Shown here: positions 9,930 to 23,270 of the stretch, in pieces
Layout of the letters: every line of letters begins with the position of its first letter
Numbering within the stretch: position 1 is the stretch's first letter
Source of the DNA: Sipunculus nudus
Lineage: Eukaryota; Annelida; Sipuncula; Golfingiida; Sipunculidae
Length of the DNA: 64,000 bases
Direction of reading: 5' to 3'
Assembly (NCBI GenBank): GCA_026874595.1
Contig: CM049308.1
Span: 50,268,124-50,332,123 of the forward strand
Notes under the pieces: model-generated
Told to the model about the DNA's origin: nothing
Seen by the model: the letters and a program-made list of their open reading frames with translations, nothing else
Database searches by the model: none
Program-made: the position numbers and the translations under genes

Positions 9930-12900
9930 AGCTCAGCTGACTATTAAGTCATTTGATCTATAGTCGTAGTCTTGTCCGACCTGCCGTCAGTTCGTTAACA
10001 GGGCACGTTTTGAAACCGTTGGACCTATGAATCAAAAATTTTGCATACTGTTAGATGTCCCCAAAATTGGGTCACTAGGACTTTATTCCTTCGAGATATT
10101 AAGGAAAAACCTCTGTTTTCCATAAAAAGCCATTGTAAGACTTTCAGGCTGAATAACATCAAAACCACTGATCTGTATTTGATCATATTAAGTATTCATA
10201 TTCTTCCATACATTTTCTATGAACATTCCAAAATGTTAGATCAGTATTGTGTATTGTTTTGAAGTTACAGGCCCAAATATAATGCAATTTTAAAAAAATC
10301 TGGAAATATATTTTTCCACTTAACATGAGAATTGCTGAAGCTGGAGACTTTTTTTCAGGAAAATATCTTAATTTAATAAAGATTCAATGGTTTACCCAAA
10401 AATAGATCTGAATTTTGCAAATTTTTCAAGTTATTAGCATAAATAAAAAACAATACCTTTAATTTTGTCCAACTTTGGCTACGGCACATTTTTTACCAGT
10501 AAGCACTGAAGATTTAATTTTCACAGCATATATACATAAGGATTTAATCTTTTAAAATCTGAAATTTCAAAGGAAAAGGGAAGCTTTTATTCAAGTTTTC
10601 ATACACCATGTCAAGTCATGTTTACATTTAGCCCACCTAGTAGTACAACATTCACTTGTGTTATGTAACCCGCCCAGGCAGCTTGCCTTGGCTCAGCTTG
10701 GCCCCTGCTAGCAGGCTTTCCCTCTGCCCTGCACCCCCCCCCCTTCCCCCCTTTCCCCCAGAGGGTGCATTAACTAGATGAATGTTATAATTTTCTGTAT
10801 TTTACTCATTCTTATTCTTGGCTATGCTACATTTTAGATTTTGTATTGTACCACAAGGGTTACAGTGATTAAAGTGCACATTTAATTGTGTCCACTAAGT
10901 GGTGTATTGATATGGAAGTGTGGATATTCATCAGATAAGTAATTCCTTACTTCAGCTCAGAAGAGTAAAAACTTCACCAGGTGTGAAATTGACTATTAAT
11001 TCCAGCAATAAATTATTGCTGAAATAGTAATTAGCACAATTATTTTGTTTGTCCTCATTCAACCAACAGTGTGTATACTTTGATTGAAAAGTTTTTAGCG
11101 AACCTGTGAGCTTATGCGATGGTGCAGCGTCAGTGCATTGTGCGTCGTCTGTACGTTAACCATAGCTATCTCAAAAACGGCAGGAGCTAGCATCACCAAA
11201 TTCAAATAATCAGTCATCTGAAAAACTCTTTCGGATTTTGTTTATTTTTTTCTAACTTCATTTTCTCAGATTTAATAGGAAAAAAAGCTAAAAAAAAGCT
11301 TCTCCAAAACTGTCCAGCAAAAGTGTCCAATATTTCACAGAAATGATCCCTAGAACAATCTCTCTCAGGTTTGTTCGAATGGTTCGAGTTTGGAGATTTT
11401 TGGTCGAGTTACAGGAGATTGAACTTAGTCATCTGTCCAAAAAAGCACACTAAAATTAAAATCTCAGAAACGGCTGGACTTATCATCACTAAATTTTATG
11501 CGATGGAGCAGCGTCAGTGCGTTGTGCGTCGTCTGTACGTTAAACATAGCTATCTCAAAAACGGCAGGAGCTAGCATCACCAAATTCAAATAATCATTCA
11601 TCTGAAAAACTCTTTCGGATTTTGTTTATTTTTTTCTAACTTCATTTTTTCAGATTTAATAGGAAAAAAAAAGCTAAAAAAAAAAAAAATTAAAAATCTT
11701 CTCCAAAACTGTCCAGCAAAATTGTCCAATATTTCACAGAAATGATCCCTAGAACAATCTCTCTCAAGTTTGTCCGAATGGTACGAGTTTGGAGATTTTT
11801 GGCCGAGTGACAGGAGGTTGAACTTAGTCATCTGTCCAAAGAAGCACACTAAAATTAAAATCTCAGAAACGGCTCAACCTATCATCACTAAATTTTGTGC
11901 CAAAGTTTGTCACATAAGTCATATCTGAAATTGAGGTATTGGTGGCGTCACCTACATAAATCTGTTTTTACAAGTAAAAATTTAATTTTAGACTCTTCTA
12001 GCTTATGCACTGTTTTATGATGAAACTGTTAAGCTGATTGGTTAAAACTTTGCAAGAATTATTCTATGGTAGGGTTCTGCCAGTTTTATAAGAATAGATT
12101 GGGTAAAAGCATGTTTAAAAAAGCAGTGTAGCCAATTGAAAAAGGCTTTCATTGTTTGAAAACAGATTTGGCAACATGCAAAGTTTCAACAGCCAAGTCA
12201 AGAGTCACTCAGTTCAACCAGGTGAGGTCCAGACATCACCATGGCAACTGACCTGGCTCTATCTGGTGTCTAGACGATGTGCATCATCTATACGTCTAGA
12301 CACATCATCTAGACGCAGATTAGAACAAGCTTATGGGATGGTGTTGCGTCGTCAGATGTGCTTCATAGCTATCCCAAAAAGGGCAGGAGCTAGCATCACC
12401 AATATTTTTGCAAATAAATGAGTCATCTAATTCTATTGGATTTTGCTTATTTCTTGGCTAACTGCATTTTCTTATATTTTATAGGTAATAAGCAAAAAAA
12501 TATTTTAATGTTCTTCTCCGAAACCATGCTGCCAAATTGTCCGTTCACCTGTCCCTATAATCCTCCCTGGCAAAAAGAACATATCCAAAATATCCTGACT
12601 GATACATCCTTGTTTTAAAATGTCCTAGTCTGAAACGTACAGGTCCGAAACGTCCATTTTGCTGAAATATAATGACGAAGAAAGATACGCAGGACATAAG
12701 AGGATCAGTATTAAATTTTAAAAATAAACCTCCATTCATACTCCCAAACTTTGCACAGGTTCGCATTAGGCCTGTAGGCCTCGTTATTTTATCAAATTTA
12801 CTGAATCTTTTATTTTATTTCGGTGAATAAAATTAAGCATGTACTGAAAACTCCAATGTGCAAAACTTTCAAGGAATAATCTTGAAGATGCCATGTTGTG

Positions 12901-13472
12901 GCATTGTTTTCTTTAAAATTCAGTTTTAACATTTGTGATTTAAAAATAATAAAATATATGTGTATGCATTATATGACCTAGTATGAGCTACACTCTGGAT
13001 ATATAATGATTGCAACTTAGAATTATGATATTTAACTTATTTTTCAGAAATTTTTATTACAAATTTATAAAACTTGTAAATAAATAAATGAATCAGATAA
13101 AAACTATTAATCGGAAAAGTGGATATGCTAAAAACAATAGGCTTATGTATAAACTTAAAAGCATTATTCCCTTGAAAGTAAAATAAAGGTATTATTCCAT
13201 TCTGTCCACTTCCCTGTCCATCTGTAAATTTTTCTTATACATCACAGTATCTCAAAATGTTTACTGTTTTTCTTCATGACAGTCTTGTCAGAGTATTAGT
13301 TTTGCAATCTTATGTTTACAACTTTACAGTAACCAAGTAAAAAAAACCCTTTCCTCTTAGCTTCTCATATGTTTATATACATGAAAAACATTACAATAAA
13401 ATTTTTGAATAGTTTGCATTTGCAAAAATTTCAAACTTCAGCTGAGCGCCGAGACCCATGGGTCCCTTGTTT
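9930..13472 (+). mobile_element. Composite family-1 element with an internal insertion
   Basis: The head GCTCAGCTGACT is at about 9931 and the tail CAGCTGAGC, GACCCATGGGTC, CTTGTT ends at 13472. The tail hairpin arm here is a perfect 12-bp palindrome. The interior is interrupted at about 11.1-12.4 kb by a different repeat (GCGATGGTGCAGCGTC type), and holds a C-run near 10733. No protein coding is recognised. Confidence 0.6.
11112..11880 (+). repeat. About 387-bp tandem duplication of a second repeat family
   Basis: Two adjacent copies begin GCTTATGCGATGGTGCAGCG (11112) and TTATGCGATGGAGCAGCG (about 11499). Both continue through AAAACGGCAGGAGCTAGC. Diverged relatives occur at about 12300-12420, 18690 and 19160. 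Non-coding. Confidence 0.85.
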
Positions 13473-13478
13473 TTAAGG

Positions 13479-15432
13479 ATATAACTAATTTATTTAGTTT
13501 TAATCGATTACTAGAAATTGGATCAAAATTTTGTAATTTTTTAAATTAGCATAAATGTGAAGTCAGTGCCTTAAATTTTGACCATGGCACATTTTTTGCC
13601 TATGAGCACTGTTTAATTTTTACAGCTGGTACACATAAAGATTAAATCTTTATAATCTGGAATCTTAAAGCAACTGGTCAGAACTCTATATCTTTTTTTT
13701 TTTAAGTTTTCAACCACCATGTAAAATATTGTTTACATCAGGCCAGCCCAGTACAGTGGTATGCACAATGAGTGCTACAGCCCTGGCCTCCCAAGCTGTA
13801 CGTTACACAACTCCCTTCACTCCTGGGCAACTAGCTCACGTTGCCTTGCTGAGTTAGATTTGACCTCTGCCTCATTTTTTAGCTCAGCTGACTATAAGTC
13901 ATCTGAGCTATAGTCCTGGTCCATTGTCCGTTAGACTGGCACGTTTTGAAAGCGTAAGACCTACGATTCCAAAATTTGGCATACTGTTAGATGTTCCAAA
14001 GATCTCCCACCAACCAAACCGAAAACTGGGTCACTGTGACTTTGTTCCTTTGAGAAATTAAGAAAAAAACTTAATTTTTCATTAAAAACCTATTATCACA
14101 CTTCAAGAATGCGTAATATCAAAACCACTCATCTGTTTTTCTTCATGGTTACCATAAATATTCCCCTATATAGTTTATGTGTAAATGTAAGAAACTAAGT
14201 CCGTATTCCAAGTTTATAAAAGTTATTAGCCCAAATATAATGCACTTAGTAAAAATTCAGTTAAGATATTTACTCACTTCATTTGATAATTGTTGAGGTT
14301 ATATACATGTTTAGAGGTATATAAATTTATTTGGTCAAGATTCAATTGCATACCCTAAATAAGATCAGAATTTTGTAAATTTTAAGTTATTAACATTAAT
14401 ATAAAATAAGTACCTTAAACTTTGTCCAACTTTGACCATGGCAAGTTTTTTCCTGTTAGTACATTTCATTTTTACAGCAGGTACACAGTAATTAATCTGT
14501 TCAATTCTGATATTTGAAAATCAAAGCTAAAAAATTAGGCTTGTTATTTGAGATTCTTTCAGAGGCTCCATTGTATTCATTTGCGTCCCCAGGCTGCCCA
14601 CTGTCATCACTAAAGCCCGGCCTGGGTAACCTTATTAGTGATGCAACACTGGTCCAGCCCCCTCCCCCCACCAACTGTCACAGGTGTACAGTTATTTTCA
14701 TGTCACCTAACCCCCCCCCCCCCCCACACACACACACACACTACCACCACCAAGTGTATTGCAATAATTGTTATTGTTCTATAATGTATTCTTTTAATAC
14801 TAAAGCTGTTTCCACTCCAATTTACAAAACATTTCTTGAGTAAAATTTTTAAAATGCCATGTTGTGGTAATGTAGCAATTTTAAAGAAATTAATTTCCAT
14901 TTAAATCATTTAATTAAAATATATAACTAATTTATTTAGTTTTAATCGATTACTAGAAATTGGATCAAAATTTTGTAATTTTTTAAATTAGCATAAATGT
15001 GAAGTCAGTGCCTTAAATTTTGACCATGGCACATTTTTTGCCTATGAGCACTGTTTAATTTTTACAGCTGGTACACATAAAGACTAAATCTTTATAATCT
15101 GGAATCTTAAAGCAACTGGTCAGAACTCTATATCTTTTTTTTTTTAAGTTTTCAACCACCATGTAAAATATTGTTTACATCAGGCCAGCCCAGTACAGTG
15201 GTATGCACAATGTGCAGTGGCATGTCACCTACCCCCCCCCCCCCCCCCAAACACACACACCACCACCACCAAGTGTATTGCAATAATTGTTATTGTTCTA
15301 TAATGTATTCTTTTAATACTAAAGCTGTTTCCACTCCAATTTACAAAACATTTCTTGAGTAAAATTTTTAAAATGCCATGTTGTGGTAATGTAGCAATTT
15401 TAAAGAAATTAATTTCCATTTAAATCATTTAA
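13479..15432 (+). repeat. Nearly identical duplicated modules (A-B-A'-B')
   Basis: Module A (13479-13769) is repeated almost exactly at about 14925-15212. Module B (about 14744-14907) is repeated almost exactly at about 15263-15426. The copies differ by only a few bases, far less than the general divergence between family-1 copies. This points to a recent local duplication or gene conversion inside the element cluster. Confidence 0.85.
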
Positions 15433-16425
15433 ATAAAATATAATTAAACGCATCAGTAGGCATAATTCGATAATATGTGAGCCAAATCATGGATATATAA
15501 AGGTACAATTTAAAATTGTGAATTTATGAATCAAGTGTTGTTTTTAGATGTATTGTCTTGCACATTCAAAAAATATATTTTATAAAAAAATAAATACATA
15601 TGTGCGCATTATGTGATGTCACCTGACCAATGTAGCTATAAAGTCTGGTGCAATTTAGAATTGTTAATATACTTAAACTTTTAGATATATATGTTATACT
15701 GTTAATGTAAAGTAAAATTTATAAGCTTGGAAAAAAATTAATGTAATATAAAATGAGGATCTAATGCAAACATTCGTTCATTATTCTCCTGCCCAAGTGG
15801 CATTGGAATTTGCTATGTTTTTCCATCTTTCTGACTGTTTTAAAATAATTAATAATTATGAATACTTTTTTCTTTAAGCACTGTTGAATGAAATTTAATG
15901 CCCTCTATGTATATGCAAAGGCGTAATAACTCCCACCATCCCTACCCCCCCCCCCCTCCCCCCTCCCCCAAGTCCTTCCACCTGAGCACTGGGGACAATG
16001 TTTTACTACAACTGCGTAAAATATATAAAATAAAGAAAATATTTATAGAAAGGTACAGAGGTGTTGTAACTCCCATCTGAATCCCCCCAGTGCACCCACT
16101 AACAAGTCCTTCCACCTGTGGACTGGGGACTTTATTGAAACTGTTCATATTTTACAAAATTGAAGAATAAATAGTTTTATAAAAAAAATAGGATCTAACT
16201 GATAATTATGTGTAAACTGCTGAATTGTCAACAGCTTATCAAAAAGCCAACCAATGAGCATGGAAACAGTATAGATCTCATATTTACAAACTTCCTACAT
16301 GCTTCAGTTTCAACATTAGGAAATATATTGACAGATCACAAAATATTATTTTCAATTTAATATTATTTTAGATTTTTAACTTTAAGGTCAACTTCAGCTG
16401 AGCACAATGACCCATGGGTCCCTTC
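13881..16425 (+). mobile_element. Family-1 element containing the duplicated modules
   Basis: The head AGCTCAGCTGACT starts at 13881, after six T. The tail CAGCTGAGC is followed by GACCCATGGGTC and a decayed CCTTCATT near 16425. It includes C-runs at about 14711, 15231 and 15945, which are an internal feature of this family. Short polyproline or polyhistidine reading frames here come from those C and CA/CAC runs and are not genes. Confidence 0.65.
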
Positions 16426-17552
16426 ATTATTATATTTTCCCAAGCATCACTCAGCCCATACTAGAATTCTATGGGCCTTTAGCGGGGCCCTTCCTGACCT
16501 GTCAGTATTCATCTACTATCATGAAATTACGGGTCCGAACATTATGCACTTTGTAAAAAAATAAGGAAAGATATTTACTCACTTAACATGAGAATTGTTG
16601 AAGCTGGGGACTTTTTTCTTGGACATAACTTTATTTAATCAAGATTCATTTGTATACCCAAAATTAGATCTGAACTTTAAGTTAAAGTTTTGTTTAAGTT
16701 ATTGGCATAAATATAGAATCAGTACCTTAAATTTTGCCCAACTTTGACAACAGCTCGTTTTTTTCTTGTAAGTACTGTGGATTTAATATTCATAGCTTTC
16801 ACACATAAGGATTTAACCTGTTAAAAACTGAAATCTGAAAATAAAAGCTAAAGAATCAGGGTAGATATTGAATTTTGTTTTTGAAGTTTTGATTGTATTC
16901 ACTTGCATTGTCAAGCAGCCCACTTTGGTCACTGGAGGACATTCAGTACAGTTCTCTCTGCTTACCTGATTTGCAATTGGTCAATGGGGGTGCAGGGGCC
17001 ACAGGTGTACAGTTATTCTCATATCACCCTCCCCCACCCATCCCCACCAAGTGTAATGCAAATATTGTTGTTTGAAATGTTTTTCCTTAATTGTACAACT
17101 GAATGCATTCCTGTGCACAAAACTGTTCTAATTCAAGGAGTAGCCTACAATGTCATGTTGTAGTAATGTAAAATTTTTAAAGAAATAAATTTCCTTTTAT
17201 ATAATTTTAACAAATTTATAATTAAACCAACCAGAAAGCATAATTTGATAATATATGAGCCATATTATGGATAATATTAGGTGTAATTTTAAATTGTTAA
17301 TTGTTTTGCAAATTTATAATATATATATATTTTTGGTAAAAAATGTGTTATTATCTGACAAAATGTGTTGTTATCTGACAAAATGCAAAATGATATGCAA
17401 ATATTTCCTCTTTATTTTCCTGCTTCAGAAGAATATGAAATAAAGTGATTGTCATTGTTTGTCCATCTCTCTCTGTTTTTAAATATTTAATAATTATGAA
17501 TTAACGTTTCTTTATCTAGGCACTGTTGCCTTATATTTCATATCCTGTATGT
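16426..17552 (+). repeat. Family-1 body without head
   Basis: Sequence typical of the family-1 interior (TATGCACTTTGTAAAAAA, then AAATTTTGCCCAACTTTGAC) continues up to the LTR insertion. No coding sequence is seen. Confidence 0.55.
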
Positions 17553-17556
17553 ATAT

Positions 17557-18408
17557 TGTTACAGTTGCCCCTTTTTATTGTGTGCAGCGGTCTTACAAAT
17601 GAGTGTTTTATTGTGCACACGGATGTTCCATGTGTTATTGGCATTTTGTTTGTGTGCCACGCGCAGCTCTTGTTGTGGCGACCTCGCCTGGCCGGATGTT
17701 GCAGGCTCGGTTTAATCCGCATTGGTTGAACCGTAGATAAACAGGGTTCTTTGTTCTGGTATGTTCATTGAACGTGTGTACTGTGTTTGATTCTTTAGAA
17801 TGTTCGAGCAATGGAAGGTTCTCGGCTGGAGGTGAAAAGTTATAAAAACGGGGCTGTGTTTTAGAGCCAAGAGAGAGGTGAGAGAATATTCCAGCGGACA
17901 CAGAAGCGTGTATGTCAGTTTGTGGGACCTATTCCGATAAATGCGGCAATTATAGATTTTCTTAAGATTTTCTTCTGGATTTTGTGACGAATCTTATTTG
18001 GTCTTCAGTTTACTTTCGGGACTGTGTCAAGAGCTTTACATTGAACTGTTATTCTCCGAGAGAATTTGTGTGAACTGTTCGTCCGGCTTATACATTTTAA
18101 AGGACTTATCACTGTGACAGTGGTGGTATCCAGGTACTGTGCACTTTGTTTATTTTACTGTGTGATTGTATTGATTTTTGTAATACTGCTGTAATACTGT
18201 GTAATTGTATTGATTTAGTATATTGTAATGTTAGGGTTGTTTTAAGAATAAATTATAGTTATTTGTTAAAAAAAAAACACTGACTTCTTTATTCATTCCC
18301 CTAGACATTTCACGCTGCCTAAAGTTACAGAATCTGATTTTTTTATCTCCCTGACAAAATTTATGTTCGTCACGCATGCGTGATCTGTTGATATTAGGTT
18401 CCGTAACA
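17557..18408 (+). mobile_element. Solo LTR of an LTR retrotransposon (Gypsy-like)
   Basis: The 852-bp unit opens TGTTAC and closes GTAACA, a 6-bp terminal inverted repeat starting TG and ending CA. It is flanked by ATAT at 17553-17556 and again at 18409-18412, a 4-bp target-site duplication. Inside are a TATA box (TATAAAAA from 17841), an AATAAA (18247-18252) and a downstream A-run, in the order expected of U3-R-U5 on the + strand. Related family-1 sequence continues on both sides, so it inserted into an older element. No internal gag-pol remains. The superfamily is inferred from the 4-bp duplication and termini only. Confidence 0.85.
17841..17848 (+). promoter_or_regulatory. TATA box of the solo LTR
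   Basis: TATAAAAA within the LTR, about 280 bp from its left end and about 400 bp before its AATAAA. It would drive transcription rightwards if still active. Confidence 0.5.
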
Positions 18409-18412
18409 ATAT

Positions 18413-20744
18413 GCCGAGGTATTGTAACTCCCACCATTAACCTCCCCTCCCCCTTGCTATTGAGCCCCTGCACCTCAGGACTGGCCCATTAGTTTTATAG
18501 AAACTGTATAAGGATTTATTAAATGAGAAAAAAAAATAAGTGAAATAAAATAAATAAGGATCTAATTGAAACATATATTCTTGCCTCAGCAGAAATGGAC
18601 ATAAAGTGATCAGCTCTTTCTGTCCATCTCTGTTTATCGTTATATATATACTAATTATGAATCATTTTTTTTTTAGCAAACCTGTGTGCTTATGCGATGG
18701 TGAGGCGTCGTCCATCGGCTATCATCCGTACGTTAACCCATACTAACTAAAAGACCAGCAGGAGCTCGCATTACCAAATTTTATGAAAAAAACAGTCATC
18801 TAAAAAATCTCGGATTTTGCTTTTTCTTTCTTTCTTTTTTCTTTTCGCTATCTGCATTTGCTTAAATTTTATATGGGAAAAGCGAAAACAAAACCTTTAA
18901 AAAATTCTTCTTTGAAACCGTCCAGCCAAATTGTTCAATATTTTACAGAAATATTCTCAGTGAATTTTATCCGAGTTACAGAAAGCTGAATTTAGTCATT
19001 TTGCCGAAAAAAGGATACCAAAACAACAATATCAGAACCGGCTGAAGCTATCATCACCGAATTTTATTTCAAAAGTTGGTCACATGACTCATATTTGAAT
19101 TTGAGGTATTGGTGGCGCCACCTGAATCAACCTTCTTGTACCGAGGTCATCAGTTATCAGTATGGTGTGGCGTCGTTCGTCGGCTATCGTTTATACGTTT
19201 ACCCATACTATCAATTAAAATCGGCACGAGCTAGCATCACCAAATTTTATGCAAAAAACATTAGTCATGTAAAAAACTCGGATTTCGCTTCTTTTTTTTT
19301 TTTTTTTTTTTTTTTTTGCTATCTGCATGCTTAGATTTTAATATGGGAAAAGCGAAAAAAAACTTTAAAAAGCTTCTTCTCCGGAACTGTCCAGCCAAAT
19401 TGTTCATTGTTTCAGAGAAATAATACTAGTATCTAAAACAATTTCTCTAAAATGTGTTAAAATGGTTCCAGTTCGGTAAATTTTAGCCGAGTTACAGGAA
19501 TTTGGACTTCGTCATTTGGCCAAGTAGGTATACTGACATAACAATCTCAGAAACGACAGGAGCTAGCATCAAGTTTCGTGCAAATGTTGGTCTGATGACT
19601 CATATTTGAAATTTTAAACATCAAAATTTGGCTTAAAGTTAGATGTCCCAAAAATCTCCTATCATACTGAAAATTGGGTCACTAGGACTTCGTTCCTTCG
19701 AGATATTAAGGAATAACCTCAATTTTCCATTACAAACTAATTATTACACTTAAAGAAGGCCTAATATCGAAACCACTGATCTGACTTTGATCATATCTAA
19801 TATACATATTCCTCTTTACATTTGCTATGCACATGCCAGAAATTAGACCAGTATTGCAATTTTTTTTTTTGCGCTATGGGCCTGAACATTATGCACTTTG
19901 TAAAAATCAGAAAATATGTTAACTCACTTAACAAGAAATTTGCTGAGGCTAGACTTTTTTACAGGGATATTACTTTATTTAATCAAAAATCAATTGTATA
20001 CTCAATAATATATCTGAATTTTGCATTTTTTTAAAAGTTGTTGGCATTTATATAAAATTAATTCCATAAATTTTGCTCAATTTTGGCCACGGCACGTTTT
20101 TCTTCCCTGTAAGTACTAGCTGTGGCTTTAATTTTCACAGACTGTACACACAAGCATTTTGGGGAGCTTTTATTGAATTCACTTGGATTGTCCAGCAGCG
20201 AACTTTGTTCACTGGAGGTCATTCAGTACAGTTCATTCTGCTAATCTGACCTGTTGGCCATGCACCCTGCTGGGCTTGTTAAGGAAGGCTGATTCTAGGT
20301 CAGGCTGCTTGAAGTGAGCACCCCCTCTGTCTGTCACTCTCTGCCTCTCTTTCCCTTACCCTCTCTCTCCACCCCATCTAATCCAGTTCAATAAACAAGT
20401 TGAATCTTAAATGTTATGTTTTTTTTGTATTTTTGATTAATTTTTTTTTTTATTTTTTTTACAAAATAAATTTTTAGGTCTGGCTACATCTTCAGTCAGT
20501 CAATTCCGTGTTCTACATATTGCAAATTTATAATTTTTTAAATAATTTTTAGTTATTTTTTTTTTTAATGTGATAAGTTTTAGATTCTGACATGTCCTAT
20601 TTGATACATTTTAAGGTTTAATGATGGCATTAAACCTTATTGCTTTATTAAATGGTTTCAAGCCATAATTCTCTGGTATTGCACAGTAAAATGTATATAG
20701 TTGTCAAATGTAGTTTATGCTTATTTGAAAATGGAAAATTCTTT
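18413..20744 (+). repeat. Mixed repeat fragments (second family and family-1 body)
   Basis: At about 18690 and 19160 two diverged copies of the GCGATGGTG..GCGTCG family occur, each containing a form of GGCANGAGCTNGCAT and AAAAGCGAAAA. A perfect GGTGGCGCCACC stands at 19111-19122. From about 19620 to 20400 family-1 body returns. Long T-runs occur. No gene is seen. Confidence 0.55.
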
Positions 20745-20891
20745 GGATTTTTATGAAACTCATATTACATATTTTCCAGTAATTTTTCACCTCAATTAAC
20801 TTCTCACCAAAATTCACGCTAATTTAATGAGGTCAGAGGTCACCAGATACACGACGGGCATATTATGCACGTTTGCGGTGCTCTTGCTTAA
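20745..20891 (+). repeat. 3' tail of a family-2 element
   Basis: It contains AGGTCAGAGGTCA (20830-20842) and ends CGACGGGC, then a hairpin ending GCGGTGCTCTTG. The same tail closes the fuller element at 22731-23270. Confidence 0.65.
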
Positions 20892-21630
20892 ATATTCAAT
20901 TGTGATGAAACATTAGGATCTAACATAAGTGCTCATTTACATGTTTGAATATATATAATAAGTTGAAAATACTTTGTAGCATTTTCATTATATATCTTAA
21001 AGTTTGCTAGACCTTGCTAGGAATAACACTGGAAGACTTAATCAGGAATATTCGGCAAATTTTTACGGGATTTAATTTTTAGTTCAGATGGCCATATATT
21101 TTACTGTTGAGAACTGTTACATTTTAAATTCGTATTTTTTGTTATTTAAATATATCCTTTCATATAACAGTTAGGCCCATTTATGATAACTATATTTTTC
21201 TTGATATCATTAAATGGTTTCAGGCCACAAGTTTTATATATTGTAAAGTGCAGATGCAATGTGTACCTTATTGTCTTGTTTTAATTTGCTTATAAAATTT
21301 AGTTTATTCTCATTTGAAAATGGACTCTTTTTTAATTTTTTACAGCATTTTGTTTCAGATAATAAATTGTGTATTATTATGATTCAGCTCATGTCCATTT
21401 TTCTATAATTTACAGGGTTTCGTTATATACCGTTGGATATATTTACATGCACATTACAATCACTAAGTGAAATAATGAATCTTTAATCAATCGTGTGTGA
21501 TCATCAGAGGCTCCTGCATCTCAGTTTCATGTAGTCCCATAAAAGTGCACAGTCAACACAACCACGAGAATTTATACAAATATTCTCAGAATCAATTTCA
21601 GCTGAGCGCCATGATCCACAGGTCCCTTGT
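20892..21630 (+). repeat. Family-1 3' portion with tail
   Basis: An AT-rich body ends in TCAGCTGAGC, then GATCCACAGGTC and CTTGTG at about 21630. No head is present. Non-coding. Confidence 0.6.
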
Positions 21631-22730
21631 GTAAACGTTAATGAGGTTAGGTGTAGCTACCGCTCAAGAAGTATTCCCCTGTGGAGAATCTTTATTAGTA
21701 AATGCCAAGATGTGTCCAATAGAAGTGGCACACCTGGTTTCCTTATGGACCGCTAGGTGGCAGCAGTAAGACGCCTAATCCTCAGCCTTCAGGTCAAGCA
21801 AACGTATTCCAACTCTCATAATCACTAATTCATTATAATTAAAAAATTAATATTAAGATTTTACATAACCTGAACCGAATGCCAGGTAGAAAAAAAACAT
21901 TTTTCCTATTTATTTTATCCACAAAAAAAAAAACACGAGGTTGTTGGATTTGTTAAAAAAAACTATTGGCAGTTTGGCACATCTATCAGCACTGTCGACT
22001 CAACAGTGACGTCACCCTCAGGGAAAACCACAGTGAATTAAAATTCTAGATATCATCAAAAGCTGAGTGTTTCTGACACTGTAAGTCCCATAATTTCAGG
22101 GAAGAATAAAAACATGTATTGCAAGATTTAAGTCATTTCTAAAGTTTGCCAGTGGCGTCATACTTTGTGCACAATGCTCCCTGCACATATGCACATATCA
22201 CCACCACGTGCTATTAAGGTTTACCAAACCTGTACTAAAAGGTGTCTGAGAAGTTTGACGTGATTTAAAAATTAAATATCTAATATCTTTAAAATTAATA
22301 TTTCACACATGCAACTGGTTGAGAGAGAGAGGTTTTTTTCCCATAATATTGTTTGATTCTTTTTTGGTAAAAATATAGTATTTTTGGCTTTCTCTAACAT
22401 TAAAGTGAGGGTGCATTTCTGCAGTTTTTGAAACCTCGACCACAGCCAGCTCTAGTGCTCGTTCACTGTTATTGTACACCTACCCATTAGTTATCAAAAT
22501 GAGTAATACTGTTTTCTTCTAATATCCGGTAAAAAATATTTTGATTCCTAAAAGCCCTCTGTAAATCTGGAAATTTGCCAGTGGGTAAATTCAGTGTAGC
22601 ATTTATGGCATTTTATAAAAGGTGTACGCGCGACGTTTTCCAGTATGGTGCAAACTATAGCCAATTTATTATTTGAACTGCCTTTCCCACTGAAATGGGT
22701 AAGGTTACCTAATATAGGCTATTAGATTTT
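21631..22730 (+). other. Spacer, no gene recognised
   Basis: About 1.1 kb of AT-rich sequence without a supported reading frame, RNA gene or recognisable element. Confidence 0.6.
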
Positions 22731-23270
22731 TATACGCCCGTCTATGACGAGACGCATTATGGTATACCCATGTGCACTGTCCATCCGCCCGCCCGTTAAC
22801 TTTTAGTTTCACCGTGATAACTTAAGGGGCTTGATGGATTTTCACCAAACTCACCATAACTACTTCCCAATAGATTGTCTCGCCTGAGTTCGATTATTGG
22901 CTACATACACACATATTTAATAATGTCAGAGGTCACTAGGCTACTTTGTGGTGTCGACGCGATTACTTACCAAGAATAATGGATTTTAATAAAACTCAAC
23001 AGAAATATTAATCAATATATATCTCGCCTAGGTTCGATTTCCAGCAAAATTCATGCATATTTAATGAGGTCACAGGTCACCAGACTTTGGTGGCACCGTG
23101 ATGACTTACCAAAAATCTGATGGATTTTCATGAAGGTCATAATGAATATTAACCAATACACCTTCTCACCTGCATTACATTCTAAAGCAAAATTCACGCA
23201 TATTGAATGAGGTCAGAGGTCACAAGATATGCGACGGGCCTAAAATGCACCATTTGCAGCGCTCTTGTTG
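22731..23270 (+). mobile_element. Family-2 hairpin-CTTGTT element, about 540 bp
   Basis: The head TACGCCCGTC is inverted relative to the tail GACGGGC, giving subterminal inverted repeats. The tail ends GCACCATTTGCAGCGC and TCTTGTT. The interior holds repeated blocks with AGGTCA direct repeats (perfect DR1 at 23067-23079 and 23210-23222). A related head lies at 36913 and other tails at 20891 and 39395. No coding sequence. Confidence 0.75.

Noticed and set aside
15171-15362. Proline- and histidine-rich short reading frames (also near 14514, 45592, 46015, 46690)
   Set aside because: They arise from C-runs, CAC and TCTC tracts in family-1 repeats.
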